Positions 26,665 through 33,514 of a stretch of 45,179 nucleotides of DNA are shown in pieces (position 1 is the first letter of the stretch; each line of letters begins with the position of its first letter). Source of the DNA: Clostridiales bacterium (GTDB taxonomy: Bacteria > Bacillota > Clostridia > Christensenellales > Aristaeellaceae); the NCBI GenBank assembly GCA_012728815.1, contig JAAYEI010000037.1, positions 1 through 45,179 on the forward strand. The letters run 5' to 3'. The notes beneath the pieces were generated by a model. The model was not told the origin of the DNA. It did no database searches and worked only from the letters and a program-made list of their open reading frames with translations. Both the position numbers and the translations under genes were made by a program.

Positions 26665-28098
26665 ATGGCCCAGTCTTTGCTTGAACTCCTGCAGGCCGCC
26701 TGCCCGGCCACCCTGCCCATGCACATGCCCGGGCACAAGCGCAACATAGAGATGGCGCCCTATTTAAAAACCCTGGCCGCCCACCTGGACATCACCGAAA
26801 TCAAGGGCTTTGACCACCTGCACGCCGCCCAGGGCGTGCTCAGGGAGGCCATGGAACAGGCGGCGGCGGTCTTTGGCGCGAACCACAGCTTTTTTCTGGT
26901 CAACGGCTCCACGGTCGGCCTGCTGTCCGCCATCCGCGCGGTCACAGCCCCCGGGGACAGCGTGCTGATGGCGCGCAACTGCCACAAATCGGTCTACAAC
27001 GCGCTGGCCCTGAACAACCTGCGCCCGCACTTCATCTACCCGCAGACCAACCTGCGCTACCAGATCAACGCCTCGATGTCCCTGGAGGACATCCAGCGCG
27101 CCATCGCCCGGCACCGGGAGGCGCGGGTGCTCATCATCACCAGCCCCACCTATGAGGGCGTGCTCAGCGACCTGGGCGCCATCATCGCCCTGGCCCACCG
27201 CCACGGGCTGACCGTGCTGGTGGACGAGGCCCACGGCCCCCACCTGGGCTTGTCGCCCCACTTCCCCAGGGGCGCGCTCAGCGCGGGGGCGGACATCGTG
27301 ATCCATTCGCTGCACAAGACCCTGCCCTCCCTCACCCAGACCGCGCTGGCCCATGTGCGCACCCCCGCCCTGGCCAACGAGATGCAGCGCCAGCTGGCCA
27401 TTTTTGAGACCACCAGCCCTTCCTTTTTGCTGCTGGCCAGCATTGACGGCTGTGTGCGCCTGCTGAGGGACCGCGGGGAGGAGCTGTTTGCCGCCTGGGC
27501 GGAGGCGCTGGAGGCCTTCCACCAAAAGGCGCTGGGGCTGCGCCACCTGCGCGTGCTGGGCTATGGCAAAGAGCGCGGCTTGCAGCTGGACAACGTGTAC
27601 GGCCTGGAGCCCAGCAAAATCTACATCTCCACCATCAACACCCACATCTCCGGCTATGAGCTGGCCGAGCTGCTGCGCGGGGGCCACGCCACAGAGCCGG
27701 AGATGATCACCCCCCAGGGGGTGCTGGCGATGACCGGCATGGGGGATACGGTGGACAGCCTGGGCCGCCTGGGGGATGCCCTGCTGGAAATTGACAGCCG
27801 GCTTTCCCCCGCCAGCGCGGTCAAGCTGCCCCTCATGGCGCCCCGGGTGCAAAGCAAGGTGCCCATCGCCACCGCCGAGCGCGCCCCCTTCATCAGCCTG
27901 CCCCTTGAGCAGTCCGAGGGCTATGTCATGGCCGAGACCATCGTGGTCTACCCCCCGGGCATTCCGGTGGTGGTGCCCGGCGAGGTGATGAACGGGCAGG
28001 CCATCTCCTACCTGCTGGCGGCCCGGCAGGCGCGCAACACCATCCTGCGCACGCGCTCTGACGTGGATGGCCAGGTGGCTGTGCTGCGCGATGCCTGA
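26665..28098 (+). CDS. Orn/Lys/Arg decarboxylase family PLP enzyme
   Basis: The 477-residue PLP enzyme starts near the family's MHMPGHKRN motif. It carries HSFFLVNGSTVG, the cofactor-site aspartate in LVDEAHGPH and the Schiff-base lysine in VIHSLHKTLPSLTQ. The C-terminal domain contains YPPGIPVVVPGE. It belongs to the short Firmicutes group (SpeA/YaaO-like) of fold-III-type basic amino acid decarboxylases, which make agmatine, cadaverine or putrescine; substrate choice among Arg, Lys and Orn cannot be read by eye. The ATG at 26665 follows GAGG by six bases; a GTG at 26653 would add four residues. It has its own promoter and lies between two cell-envelope genes. Confidence 0.88.
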   Translation: MAQSLLELLQAACPATLPMHMPGHKRNIEMAPYLKTLAAHLDITEIKGFDHLHAAQGVLREAMEQAAAVFGANHSFFLVNGSTVGLLSAIRAVTAPGDSVLMARNCHKSVYNALALNNLRPHFIYPQTNLRYQINASMSLEDIQRAIARHREARVLIITSPTYEGVLSDLGAIIALAHRHGLTVLVDEAHGPHLGLSPHFPRGALSAGADIVIHSLHKTLPSLTQTALAHVRTPALANEMQRQLAIFETTSPSFLLLASIDGCVRLLRDRGEELFAAWAEALEAFHQKALGLRHLRVLGYGKERGLQLDNVYGLEPSKIYISTINTHISGYELAELLRGGHATEPEMITPQGVLAMTGMGDTVDSLGRLGDALLEIDSRLSPASAVKLPLMAPRVQSKVPIATAERAPFISLPLEQSEGYVMAETIVVYPPGIPVVVPGEVMNGQAISYLLAARQARNTILRTRSDVDGQVAVLRDA

Positions 28099-28133
28099 TC
28101 CGTGAAGAAACTGTAACAACTGCCCGGCTTTGC

Positions 28134-28162
28134 TTGCGGCCACCAGGCCGCTGTGCGATAAT
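28134..28162 (+). promoter_or_regulatory. Promoter of the parvulin-like gene (TTGCGG-17-GATAAT)
   Basis: The -35 TTGCGG (28134-28139) and -10 GATAAT (28157-28162) have a 17-base spacer; the start is near 28169. Confidence 0.75.
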
Positions 28163-28196
28163 GGCAGGCGAACGAGCCCGTGAAAGGAACATGAGA

Positions 28197-29567
28197 ATGA
28201 ACAAAAAAATGCTGGCCCTCCTGCTGGCCCTGCTGCTGCCCCTGGGGGGCGCCATGGCGGAGATGGCACAGGACCCTGCCCTGGCCACCCTCAATGGCGT
28301 TGACATCACCAAGAGCCAGGTTGAGGCACTGATACCCAACTTTCTGGAGCGCCAGTACATTGCTGACGCGTCCGACTACCGCGCGGTGCTGGATGTGATG
28401 GTCCGCCGTGAGGTGATGAAGCTGAAGATTGCCGAGCTGGGCTTTGATGTGTTCAGCGAGGATGAGGAGGCGGCCTTCCAGGCGGAGGCCCAGCAGCAGT
28501 GGGACGAGGCGCTGGCCATGTACGCCGATTACCACCAGAGCGATGACAGCGCTGAGGCGCGTGAAACCGCGCTGAAAATGGCGGAGGAGGCATACGCCGC
28601 CGATGGCTTCAGCCTTGGGACGCTGCTGGAGGATTTGCGCAACAATGCCGGCATTGACCGGATGAGCCAGTACCTTCTGGGCGGCTATGCCCCCACCCAG
28701 GAGGAGGTTGATAAGGTCTTTCAGGAAATCGGCGCCATCTACCAGCAATACTACGAGAATGACATTACCCAGTATGAGTACATGACCCAGTACTCCGGCC
28801 AGTCCAGCTGGTACACGCCGGCAGGCTACCGGGGCATCGTGCACATTTTGCTCAGCGTGCCCAAGGAGCTCACCCAGGAGTACCAGCGCCTGAGCGCGGC
28901 CCTGGAGGAGCAGCAGCAGACCAACGAGGTGCCCCTGGCCGATGATGGCGGGGAAGGCGAGGAAGATGTGGAACAGCCGGTCCAGCCTGTCACCCAGGAA
29001 ATGGTGGACGCGGCCCGCCAGGCGGTGCTGGACGCCCGCCAGGACGACATTGAGCAAATCTATGCCCGCTTGCAGCGGGGCGAAAGCTTCCTTGACCTGA
29101 TCGCCGAGTACGGCGAGGACCCGGGCATGACGGTGGAAGCCAACCTCAGGGACGGCTACCCGGTGCACGCCGCCTCCATTGTCTATGACCCGGCCTTCAC
29201 CCAGGGCGCGTATTCAGAGGAGATGCGTCAGGTGGGGGATGTGAGCCAGCCCGTGGCGAGCAGCTTTGGCATCCACATCCTGCATTACCTGCGCGATGTG
29301 CCCTCCGGCCTCATCATGACCGGGGAAATCCAGCAGGAGATTGAGGATTATCTCGTCTCTGTCAAGCAAAACGAGGTGTTCAACACTGCCTTTGACAGCT
29401 GGCTTGAGGGGGTGGACCTGGTCTACCACGAGGAGGTCATCACCCGTCTGACGGAGGAGGCCGCCTCCAGCGGCCAGTCCCCGGAGGAGCTGCCGCTGGA
29501 GGCGCTGCCCGGCCTGGAGGACGGGGAGGAAGCCGAGGAGGAGGCCGAGGAGGTCACCCAGCCCTGA
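28197..29567 (+). CDS. Secreted SurA/PrsA-like foldase (parvulin-type peptidyl-prolyl isomerase)
   Basis: The 456-residue exported protein has a signal peptide (MNKKMLALLLALLLPLGGAMA) without a lipobox. A SurA_N-like helical chaperone region covers about residues 25-170, and a parvulin domain about 215-395 (YRGIVHILLSV at its start; VSQPVASSFGIHILHYL at its end). Between the first strand and the remainder lies an acidic insertion of about 40 residues rich in Glu, Asp and Gln. The C-terminus is another Glu-rich tail. Such proteins help exported proteins fold at the membrane-wall interface. AAAGGA is spaced properly for the ATG at 28197; an ATG two codons earlier (28191) is possible but too close to it. 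Confidence 0.84.
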   Translation: MNKKMLALLLALLLPLGGAMAEMAQDPALATLNGVDITKSQVEALIPNFLERQYIADASDYRAVLDVMVRREVMKLKIAELGFDVFSEDEEAAFQAEAQQQWDEALAMYADYHQSDDSAEARETALKMAEEAYAADGFSLGTLLEDLRNNAGIDRMSQYLLGGYAPTQEEVDKVFQEIGAIYQQYYENDITQYEYMTQYSGQSSWYTPAGYRGIVHILLSVPKELTQEYQRLSAALEEQQQTNEVPLADDGGEGEEDVEQPVQPVTQEMVDAARQAVLDARQDDIEQIYARLQRGESFLDLIAEYGEDPGMTVEANLRDGYPVHAASIVYDPAFTQGAYSEEMRQVGDVSQPVASSFGIHILHYLRDVPSGLIMTGEIQQEIEDYLVSVKQNEVFNTAFDSWLEGVDLVYHEEVITRLTEEAASSGQSPEELPLEALPGLEDGEEAEEEAEEVTQP

Positions 29568-29572
29568 GGCGC

Positions 29573-29594
29573 GCCTGTTGCGGGCAGGCATTGT
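29573..29594 (+). terminator. Weak terminator-like hairpin before the infC promoter
   Basis: GCCTG/CAGGC (29573-29577 with 29585-29589) forms a 5-bp stem followed by ATTGTTT. It could end the parvulin-gene transcript, but the T tract is poor. Confidence 0.35.
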
Positions 29595-29623
29595 TTGACA
29601 AACGCGTACCCCTGTGGTATGAT
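29595..29623 (+). promoter_or_regulatory. Promoter of infC-rpmI-rplT (TTGACA-17-TATGAT)
   Basis: The consensus -35 TTGACA (29595-29600), 17-base spacer and -10 TATGAT (29618-29623) predict a start near 29630 and a leader of about 125 bases. Confidence 0.87.
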
Positions 29624-29629
29624 ACATCT

Positions 29630-29754
29630 TGCGACAAGCAGAAGCAGCCCGCTTCTCACCTGACGAACACGTTTTGTCTGGTGCAAGGAAGTTCGATGAA
29701 CATCGGATTGGCGGGTTTTTGCCCGCCAATCTACTTTTATGGAGGTGTACACAC
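29630..29754 (+). promoter_or_regulatory. Structured leader of infC-rpmI-rplT, probable autoregulatory attenuator
   Basis: Four hairpins can be drawn: AGAAGC/GCTTCT (29640-29656), a long interrupted stem (29657-29683), CGAT-GAAC-ATCG (29694-29705) and a 10-bp GC-rich stem (29706-29715 with 29722-29731) followed by TACTTTTAT. The last resembles a terminator ending right before the GGAGGTG ribosome binding site. In Bacillus subtilis the same operon is controlled by L20 through premature termination in the leader; a similar control is inferred here, not shown. Confidence 0.6.
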
Positions 29755-30321
29755 ATCGCAACAGAACTGACAATCAACGAGGCCATCCGTGAACGCGAGG
29801 TGCGCGTCATCGGTGAAAACGGCGAATCGCTGGGCATCATGCCCACTGAACGCGCCTTGCAGCTGGCGGAAGACGCCCGGCTGGACCTGGTGCGCATCGT
29901 GCCCAAGGCGCAGCCACCTGTGTGCAGGCTGATGGACTATGACAAGCACCGTTTTGAGCAGGCCAAGCGTGCCAAGGAGATGCGCAAGAACCACCGCACC
30001 ATCTCCCTCAAAGAGGTGCAGCTGTCCGCCACCATCGAGGAGAACGACATCCAGGTCAAAGCCCGCAACGCGGTGAGGTTCCTCAAGGCGGGGGACAAGG
30101 TCAAGGTCACCATCCGCTTCCGCGGCCGGCAGATCACCCACAGTGAGATCGGCTACCGGGTGATGAGGGAGTTCGCTGAGCGCATCAGTGATGTGGCCAC
30201 CATCGAGCGCATGCCCAACCTGGAGGGCCGCAACATGATCATGATCCTCGTTCCCCGTCAGGAGAAACCAGCCAAAGCCAAGCCAGGCAAAGAAGCCAAG
30301 CAAGCCACCCCGCAGGCCTGA
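29755..30321 (+). CDS. infC: Translation initiation factor IF-3 (AUC start codon)
   Basis: The 188-residue protein shows the IF-3 N-domain (INEAIREREVRVIGENGE) and a C-domain with CRLMDYDKHRFEQAK, the HRTISLKEVQLS linker region and GDKVKVTIRFRGRQ. A short Lys/Pro/Ala tail follows. IF-3 binds the 30S subunit and polices start-codon choice. The only start that fits is ATC at 29755: GGAGGTG lies seven bases before it, the family's N-terminus begins just there, and no in-frame ATG/GTG/TTG lies nearby. A non-standard start (AUU/AUC/AUA) is the known means by which infC translation is self-limited. rpmI follows after 33 bases. Confidence 0.94.
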   Translation: MATELTINEAIREREVRVIGENGESLGIMPTERALQLAEDARLDLVRIVPKAQPPVCRLMDYDKHRFEQAKRAKEMRKNHRTISLKEVQLSATIEENDIQVKARNAVRFLKAGDKVKVTIRFRGRQITHSEIGYRVMREFAERISDVATIERMPNLEGRNMIMILVPRQEKPAKAKPGKEAKQATPQA

Positions 30322-30354
30322 GGTGCCGGCGGATCATGTAAGGAGGGCATTCCT

Positions 30355-30552
30355 ATGCCAAAAATGAAGTCCCACCGCGGCGCGGTCAAGCGTTTCCGCG
30401 TCACCAAGAGTGGCAAGGTCAAGCACAAGAGCATGAACCTGGGCCACATCATGACCAAGAAGAGCCCCAAGCGCACGCGCCAGCTGCGCGCCGGCGGCTT
30501 CCTGGAGAACAAGAAGGAAGCGGCAACCATCCGCCTGCTGATTCAGCAGTAA
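30355..30552 (+). CDS. rpmI: 50S ribosomal protein L35
   Basis: The 65-residue basic protein matches L35 from end to end: [20 protein letters not shown], then [15 protein letters not shown]. It belongs to the large ribosomal subunit. AAGGAGGG precedes the ATG by seven bases. It is the middle gene of the infC-rpmI-rplT operon, 29 bases before rplT. Confidence 0.97.
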   Translation: MPKMKSHRGAVKRFRVTKSGKVKHKSMNLGHIMTKKSPKRTRQLRAGGFLENKKEAATIRLLIQQ

Positions 30553-30581
30553 AGGCTGCACTTTATTAGGAGGAAAACCAT

Positions 30582-30932
30582 ATGGCTCGTATTAAAAGGG
30601 CAGTCAACGCCCAGAAAAAGCGCCGCAAGATGCTGAAACTGGCCAAGGGCTACTACGGCGCCCGTTCCAAGCAGTACCGCGCCGCCAGTGAGCAGGTGCG
30701 CCGCTCCATGGCCTACGCCTATGTCGGGCGCAAGCATCGCAAGCGCGACTTCCGCCGCCTGTGGATCGTGCGCATCAACGCCGCGGCCCGCCTTAACGGC
30801 CTGAACTATTCCGGCCTCATCAGCGGCCTGAAGCGCAAGGGAATCGTCATCAACCGCAAGATGCTGGCGGACCTGGCCGTGAACGACGCCCAGGCCTTTG
30901 CCCAGTTGGCCGAGCAGGCCAAGAGCGCCTGA
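30582..30932 (+). CDS. rplT: 50S ribosomal protein L20
   Basis: The 116-residue protein carries L20 signatures: [49 protein letters not shown] and [14 protein letters not shown]. It binds 23S rRNA early in 50S assembly and, in Firmicutes, represses its own operon through the infC leader. TAGGAGG lies before the ATG. A strong terminator follows 18 bases after the stop. Confidence 0.97.
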   Translation: MARIKRAVNAQKKRRKMLKLAKGYYGARSKQYRAASEQVRRSMAYAYVGRKHRKRDFRRLWIVRINAAARLNGLNYSGLISGLKRKGIVINRKMLADLAVNDAQAFAQLAEQAKSA

Positions 30933-30950
30933 ACCAGGCAGCCTGATACC

Positions 30951-30978
30951 CAAAAACCGCGGCCAGCCGCGGTTTTTG
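30951..30978 (+). terminator. Intrinsic terminator of infC-rpmI-rplT
   Basis: A 12-bp stem (30951-30962 with 30967-30978) has a CCAG loop; the outer part is the A5/T5 tract. Confidence 0.92.
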
Positions 30979-31061
30979 TTTGCGCCCACATAGACCCTAT
31001 GGGCTCAGATAACGCTTGCCTCCCTCAGGCTTTTGCTGACCTGGGAAGCGGCCTTGTTCAT

Positions 31062-31188
31062 TGCGCAACCGTGTGTCCCTGAGATTTTCATGGCCGTGAC
31101 GGAAGGCAAGCAGCGGCATCAGGGGCTGAACCTGGCCGCCAGCCTGTCCTCAGGCAGGGCAGCGCTGTCTCAGGGGCGAATGTGCGCA
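31062..31188 (+). ncRNA. Candidate structured RNA of unknown class
   Basis: No convincing gene lies between rplT and aroK (about 370 bases). On the plus strand the stretch can fold into nested helices: TGCGCA with TGCGCA at the ends and CCCTGAGA (31077-31084) with TCTCAGGG (31168-31175). Inner hairpins are GCGGC/GCCGC and GCCTG-TCCT-CAGGC. A terminator-like hairpin follows at once. No promoter was found upstream and it matches no RNA class I can name; GC-rich DNA folds readily by chance. Confidence 0.3.
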
Positions 31189-31189
31189 C

Positions 31190-31238
31190 CCCCGGGACAA
31201 AAACCGCCCGGACACTTTGTCCAGGGGCCACCTTTTTT
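31190..31238 (+). terminator. Terminator-like hairpin upstream of the aroK promoter
   Basis: CCCC and GGACAAA (31190-31201) pair with TTTGTCC and GGGG (31216-31227), with one G-A mismatch; T6 follows at 31233-31238 after five bases. It lies upstream of the aroK -10, so it ends some other plus-strand transcript. Confidence 0.55.
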
Positions 31239-31239
31239 G

Positions 31240-31268
31240 TTGCGGCAACGTTTACGCAATGCTATACT
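31240..31268 (+). promoter_or_regulatory. Promoter of aroK (TTGCGG-17-TATACT)
   Basis: The -35 TTGCGG (31240-31245) and the -10 TATACT (31263-31268) have a 17-base spacer, the same elements as at mnmE. The start is near 31275. Confidence 0.75.
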
Positions 31269-31307
31269 CCAAGCAAGAACAGCAGGATGAGGGAAAGGGG
31301 CAGGGCA

Positions 31308-31817
31308 GTGCTTGGGATGCATATTTTCCTGGTGGGCATGTCCGGCGGGGGCAAGACCACGCTGGGCCGCAGGGCAGCGGCCAACCTTAACCTGCGCTTT
31401 GTGGACACTGACCAGCGCGTCAGCGACATGATGGGCATGACCGTCAACCAGATTTACGACTCCCTGGGGGAAGATTTTTTCCGCAACATGGAGTCCGGCG
31501 TGCTGATCGAGCTGGCCCTGGATGCGCCCTGCCTGGTGTCCACCGGCGGCGGCCTGCCGACGGTGCGGGAAAATGTGCTGCTCATGCAAAACCACGGGGT
31601 CATCATCCACATCAACCGCCCGCTGGACCAAATCCTGTCCGACATCAAGGTTGACCGCCGCCCCACCCTGAAGGACGGCTCACACGAGGATGTCATCCAC
31701 GAGTACAACAGGCACATCGGCTATTATCACGCCTGCGCTGACTACACCCTGGACAATTCCTCCGGCTACGCGCTGGGGGTCGCGCGCCTGACAGAAATGA
31801 TCCAAGGGCTCATGTAG
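31308..31817 (+). CDS. aroK: Shikimate kinase
   Basis: The 169-residue P-loop kinase has Walker A GMSGGGKTT near residues 10-18, the shikimate-binding FVDTDQRV, STGGGLPTV and an Arg-rich lid (VDRRPTL). It phosphorylates shikimate at the 3-hydroxyl on the chorismate route to aromatic amino acids. The start is uncertain. GTG at 31308 has AAAGGGG at a good distance and gives VLGMHIFLVG; ATG at 31317 has a poor site; ATG at 31287 has AGCAGG right against it. It stands alone, with its own promoter and terminator, away from other aro genes. Confidence 0.88.
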   Translation: MLGMHIFLVGMSGGGKTTLGRRAAANLNLRFVDTDQRVSDMMGMTVNQIYDSLGEDFFRNMESGVLIELALDAPCLVSTGGGLPTVRENVLLMQNHGVIIHINRPLDQILSDIKVDRRPTLKDGSHEDVIHEYNRHIGYYHACADYTLDNSSGYALGVARLTEMIQGLM

Positions 31818-31843
31818 CCCCGAAGCGGCTTCCCATTGCCCCT

Positions 31844-31862
31844 GCCCGCCCCGGGCTTTTTT
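31844..31862 (+). terminator. Intrinsic terminator of aroK
   Basis: GCCCG-CCC-CGGGC (31844-31856) is followed by TTTTTTATT. Confidence 0.8.
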
Positions 31863-31879
31863 ATTGCGGGGTTTCAGCC

Positions 31880-32173
31880 TCAAAAGGCATAGTTTTCGCC
31901 CTGCACCAGCCCGCCCACCCGGGCGATTTCGTGGGGCACCTTTTCCTCCACAAACCATTGGTCCTGGTCGCTGAGGAAGAGGTAGGTCTTGCGCTGGCCT
32001 ATGCGCACCGTAAAGCGCAGGCCATTACCGCCCACGTTCTGCGCCACAGCCTGGCGGGCCTCCAGCACCCTGTCAATCTGGTAGGGCCGCCGGCGGAACA
32101 CCAGCTGGAGGGGGTGGATGCCGCCCAGCTCGTCCGTCTCATAGCGTACAGACACAAAGGTCTTGATGGCCAA
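31880..32173 (-). CDS. Small conserved protein of unknown function
   Basis: The 97-residue cytosolic-looking protein has no signal peptide or membrane segment. Its pattern, PLQLVFRRRPYQIDRVLEAR followed by GGNGLRFTVRIGQRKTYLF and QWFVEEK, resembles small unnamed proteins I recall from other Clostridia, but no function is known. The likely start is TTG at 32173, preceded by GGGAGGG; the frame stays open upstream only because it runs into the tRNA. A possible promoter lies 32 bases upstream. It is transcribed toward aroK. Confidence 0.65.
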   Translation of the reverse strand: MAIKTFVSVRYETDELGGIHPLQLVFRRRPYQIDRVLEARQAVAQNVGGNGLRFTVRIGQRKTYLFLSDQDQWFVEEKVPHEIARVGGLVQGENYAF

Positions 32174-32205
32174 GGGCTTGCCCTCCCTTCCCTTTGATTG
32201 CCCCC

Positions 32206-32234
32206 AGCATAACACGAACAAACGTTCTCGTAAA
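32206..32234 (-). promoter_or_regulatory. Possible promoter of the small conserved protein (TTTACG-17-TATGCT)
   Basis: The minus-strand -35 TTTACG (32229-32234) and -10 TATGCT (32206-32211) have a 17-base spacer; each box has mismatches. Confidence 0.4.
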
Positions 32235-32237
32235 GGG

Positions 32238-32272
32238 TAAAAGAAAGCTCCCCCGCATGCATACAGGGGAGC
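32238..32272 (-). terminator. Intrinsic terminator of tRNA-Thr
   Basis: GCTCCCC/GGGGAGC (32266-32272 with 32247-32253 on the minus strand) forms a 7-bp stem, followed by TTTCTTTTA, a few bases after the tRNA's CCA end. Confidence 0.85.
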
Positions 32273-32277
32273 CGCGC

Positions 32278-32353
32278 TGGAGCTGATGATGGGACTCGAA
32301 CCCATGACCTCCTCCTTACCAAGGAGGTGCTCTACCGCCTGAGCTACATCAGC
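32278..32353 (-). tRNA. tRNA-Thr (anticodon GGT), CCA encoded
   Basis: The 76-base cloverleaf has acceptor GCTGATG/CATCAGC, a D arm with AGCTCAGGCGGTAGAGC, the anticodon stem CCTCC/GGAGG around TTGGTAA (anticodon GGT, reading ACC/ACT) and a T arm with GGTTCGAGTCC. The terminal CCA is in the DNA (32278-32280). It is a lone tRNA with a promoter directly upstream and its own terminator. Confidence 0.96.
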
Positions 32354-32364
32354 GCGCAAGTGGC

Positions 32365-32393
32365 AGTATAGCCCATCAGTTCATAAAATGCAA
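32365..32393 (-). promoter_or_regulatory. Promoter of tRNA-Thr (TTGCAT-17-TATACT)
   Basis: The minus-strand -35 TTGCAT (32388-32393) and -10 TATACT (32365-32370) have a 17-base spacer; the start would be only about five bases before the mature tRNA. Confidence 0.8.
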
Positions 32394-32416
32394 GGCTCAT
32401 TTTGGGGCAAATGGAT

Positions 32417-32465
32417 AAAAACCTGCCCCGGGCTAACGCGGCGCGGACCTTCGGCCAGGGGCAGG
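32417..32465 (-). terminator. Terminator at the end of the BlaI/BlaR1 gene set
   Basis: CCTGCCCC/GGGGCAGG (minus strand; 32458-32465 with 32422-32429) encloses a GC-rich inner fold and is followed by TTTTTAT, just after the last gene's stop. Confidence 0.75.
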
Positions 32466-32474
32466 ACCAAAGCC

Positions 32475-33389
32475 TCATTCCAGCTGGTCCGCGTAGCGTG
32501 TCATCAGCGCCTGAATGTCCTGGGCGTGCAGGTCATAGGGATGTTCCTTCAGCCAGTCCTCATAGGGCTGCGCGATCTGGCGCAGCCAGGCGATGATCTC
32601 CTCCTCCGGCAGGTAGCCAAAGCCGGCCTCGACGGTTTTGTCCATCTGGTCATCACCAAAGACAGCATGGAAGAAATTTTCCCGCGGCGTCAGGTAGCTC
32701 AGGCAATCCTGTGAAGCGGGCACCAGGCTCATCAGCAGGCCGTCGTGGCCATACACGCCCTTGTACAGCCAGACATCGCCCTCATAGACATCCACCAGCC
32801 AGACCGGGACCCGGCCGTCATTGAACAGCTCATGGGTGATGAAGGCGGCTTCCAGGCGCAGGCTGTCTGTCACGGTCACGCCATACATCGCCAGCAGGTC
32901 CTCACCTGCCTTCCGGAGGACATCCTCCTTTAGGGCATCCGTGGGCAGGGGCGTGGCAGGGCTGCCCTGCGCCATCATGTCCGGTTGGTCTTCCTGGTGC
33001 TCCCCGCCATGGGCCGACCAGGAGAGCAGATCCCCCGCCCGGCTCAGGCGCAGTAGGTGGAAACCCGGGTGCTGGCCGTTTTCCCCGGGGAAGGACTGCA
33101 CATGGATGAGCCACTCCGCGTCCCCCGCCGGCTCATACACCTTTTTGCCATCTTCTCTTTGGCGCAACCGGGTGGACTGCTGCAGGATGATCTTCATTCT
33201 CGCCTCAAGCAGGGACTCCTTGCTGAAGCCGCACTTGACAGCGAAGAACCGGGCGGCGGTTTCCCGCAGCTGGCTTTCCGTCAGGTCATCCGGGCCGGGC
33301 CTTAGGATGATGGTGTCATCGGCACAAGCGGTCAGGGACAGGGTCAGCAGGAGAAAGACCAGAAGAATTGAAAAGATTGGTTGTTTCAT
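32475..33389 (-). CDS. Secreted lipoprotein, PepSY/YcdB-like, unknown function
   Basis: The 304-residue protein has a lipoprotein signal ending LTLSLTAC (lipobox LTAC, residues about 18-21). Two similar alpha/beta segments follow, at about residues 35-130 and 155-240: a helix, a Gly-Val or Gly-Phe turn, then strands with WLIHVQ or PVWLVDVYEG and a GDLL or GHDGLL turn. This loosely resembles PepSY/YcdB-type secreted proteins and other products of this locus; the match is by pattern only. The ATG at 33389 has a weak site (AAGAAGTG). It is the last gene of the same-strand set led by blaI-like and is followed by a terminator. Confidence 0.7.
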   Translation of the reverse strand: MKQPIFSILLVFLLLTLSLTACADDTIILRPGPDDLTESQLRETAARFFAVKCGFSKESLLEARMKIILQQSTRLRQREDGKKVYEPAGDAEWLIHVQSFPGENGQHPGFHLLRLSRAGDLLSWSAHGGEHQEDQPDMMAQGSPATPLPTDALKEDVLRKAGEDLLAMYGVTVTDSLRLEAAFITHELFNDGRVPVWLVDVYEGDVWLYKGVYGHDGLLMSLVPASQDCLSYLTPRENFFHAVFGDDQMDKTVEAGFGYLPEEEIIAWLRQIAQPYEDWLKEHPYDLHAQDIQALMTRYADQLE

Positions 33390-33514
33390 CAAACACTTCT
33401 TTCAGTTCAGGCATCGCCTGGATGCCGCAACCGGGTAGCCAGGACAAAGGCATCGCGCCGGGACCTGGGCTTGCGTCTCTGTCTTGTTGCGCCGCTTTGC
33501 CCGCTGTCCGTTCT

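Noticed and set aside
31005-31091. A 28-codon minus-strand frame (ATG at 31091, TGA at 31005-31007) in the rplT-aroK gap.
   Set aside because: There is no ribosome binding site or promoter and no recognisable family; the length is easily reached by chance in GC-rich DNA.
31090-31120. The string GGAAGGCAAGCAGC, like the conserved tip of bacterial SRP RNA.
   Set aside because: The facing 5' strand does not supply the CAGG and paired bases needed for SRP helix 8, and the surrounding fold is branched rather than a rod.
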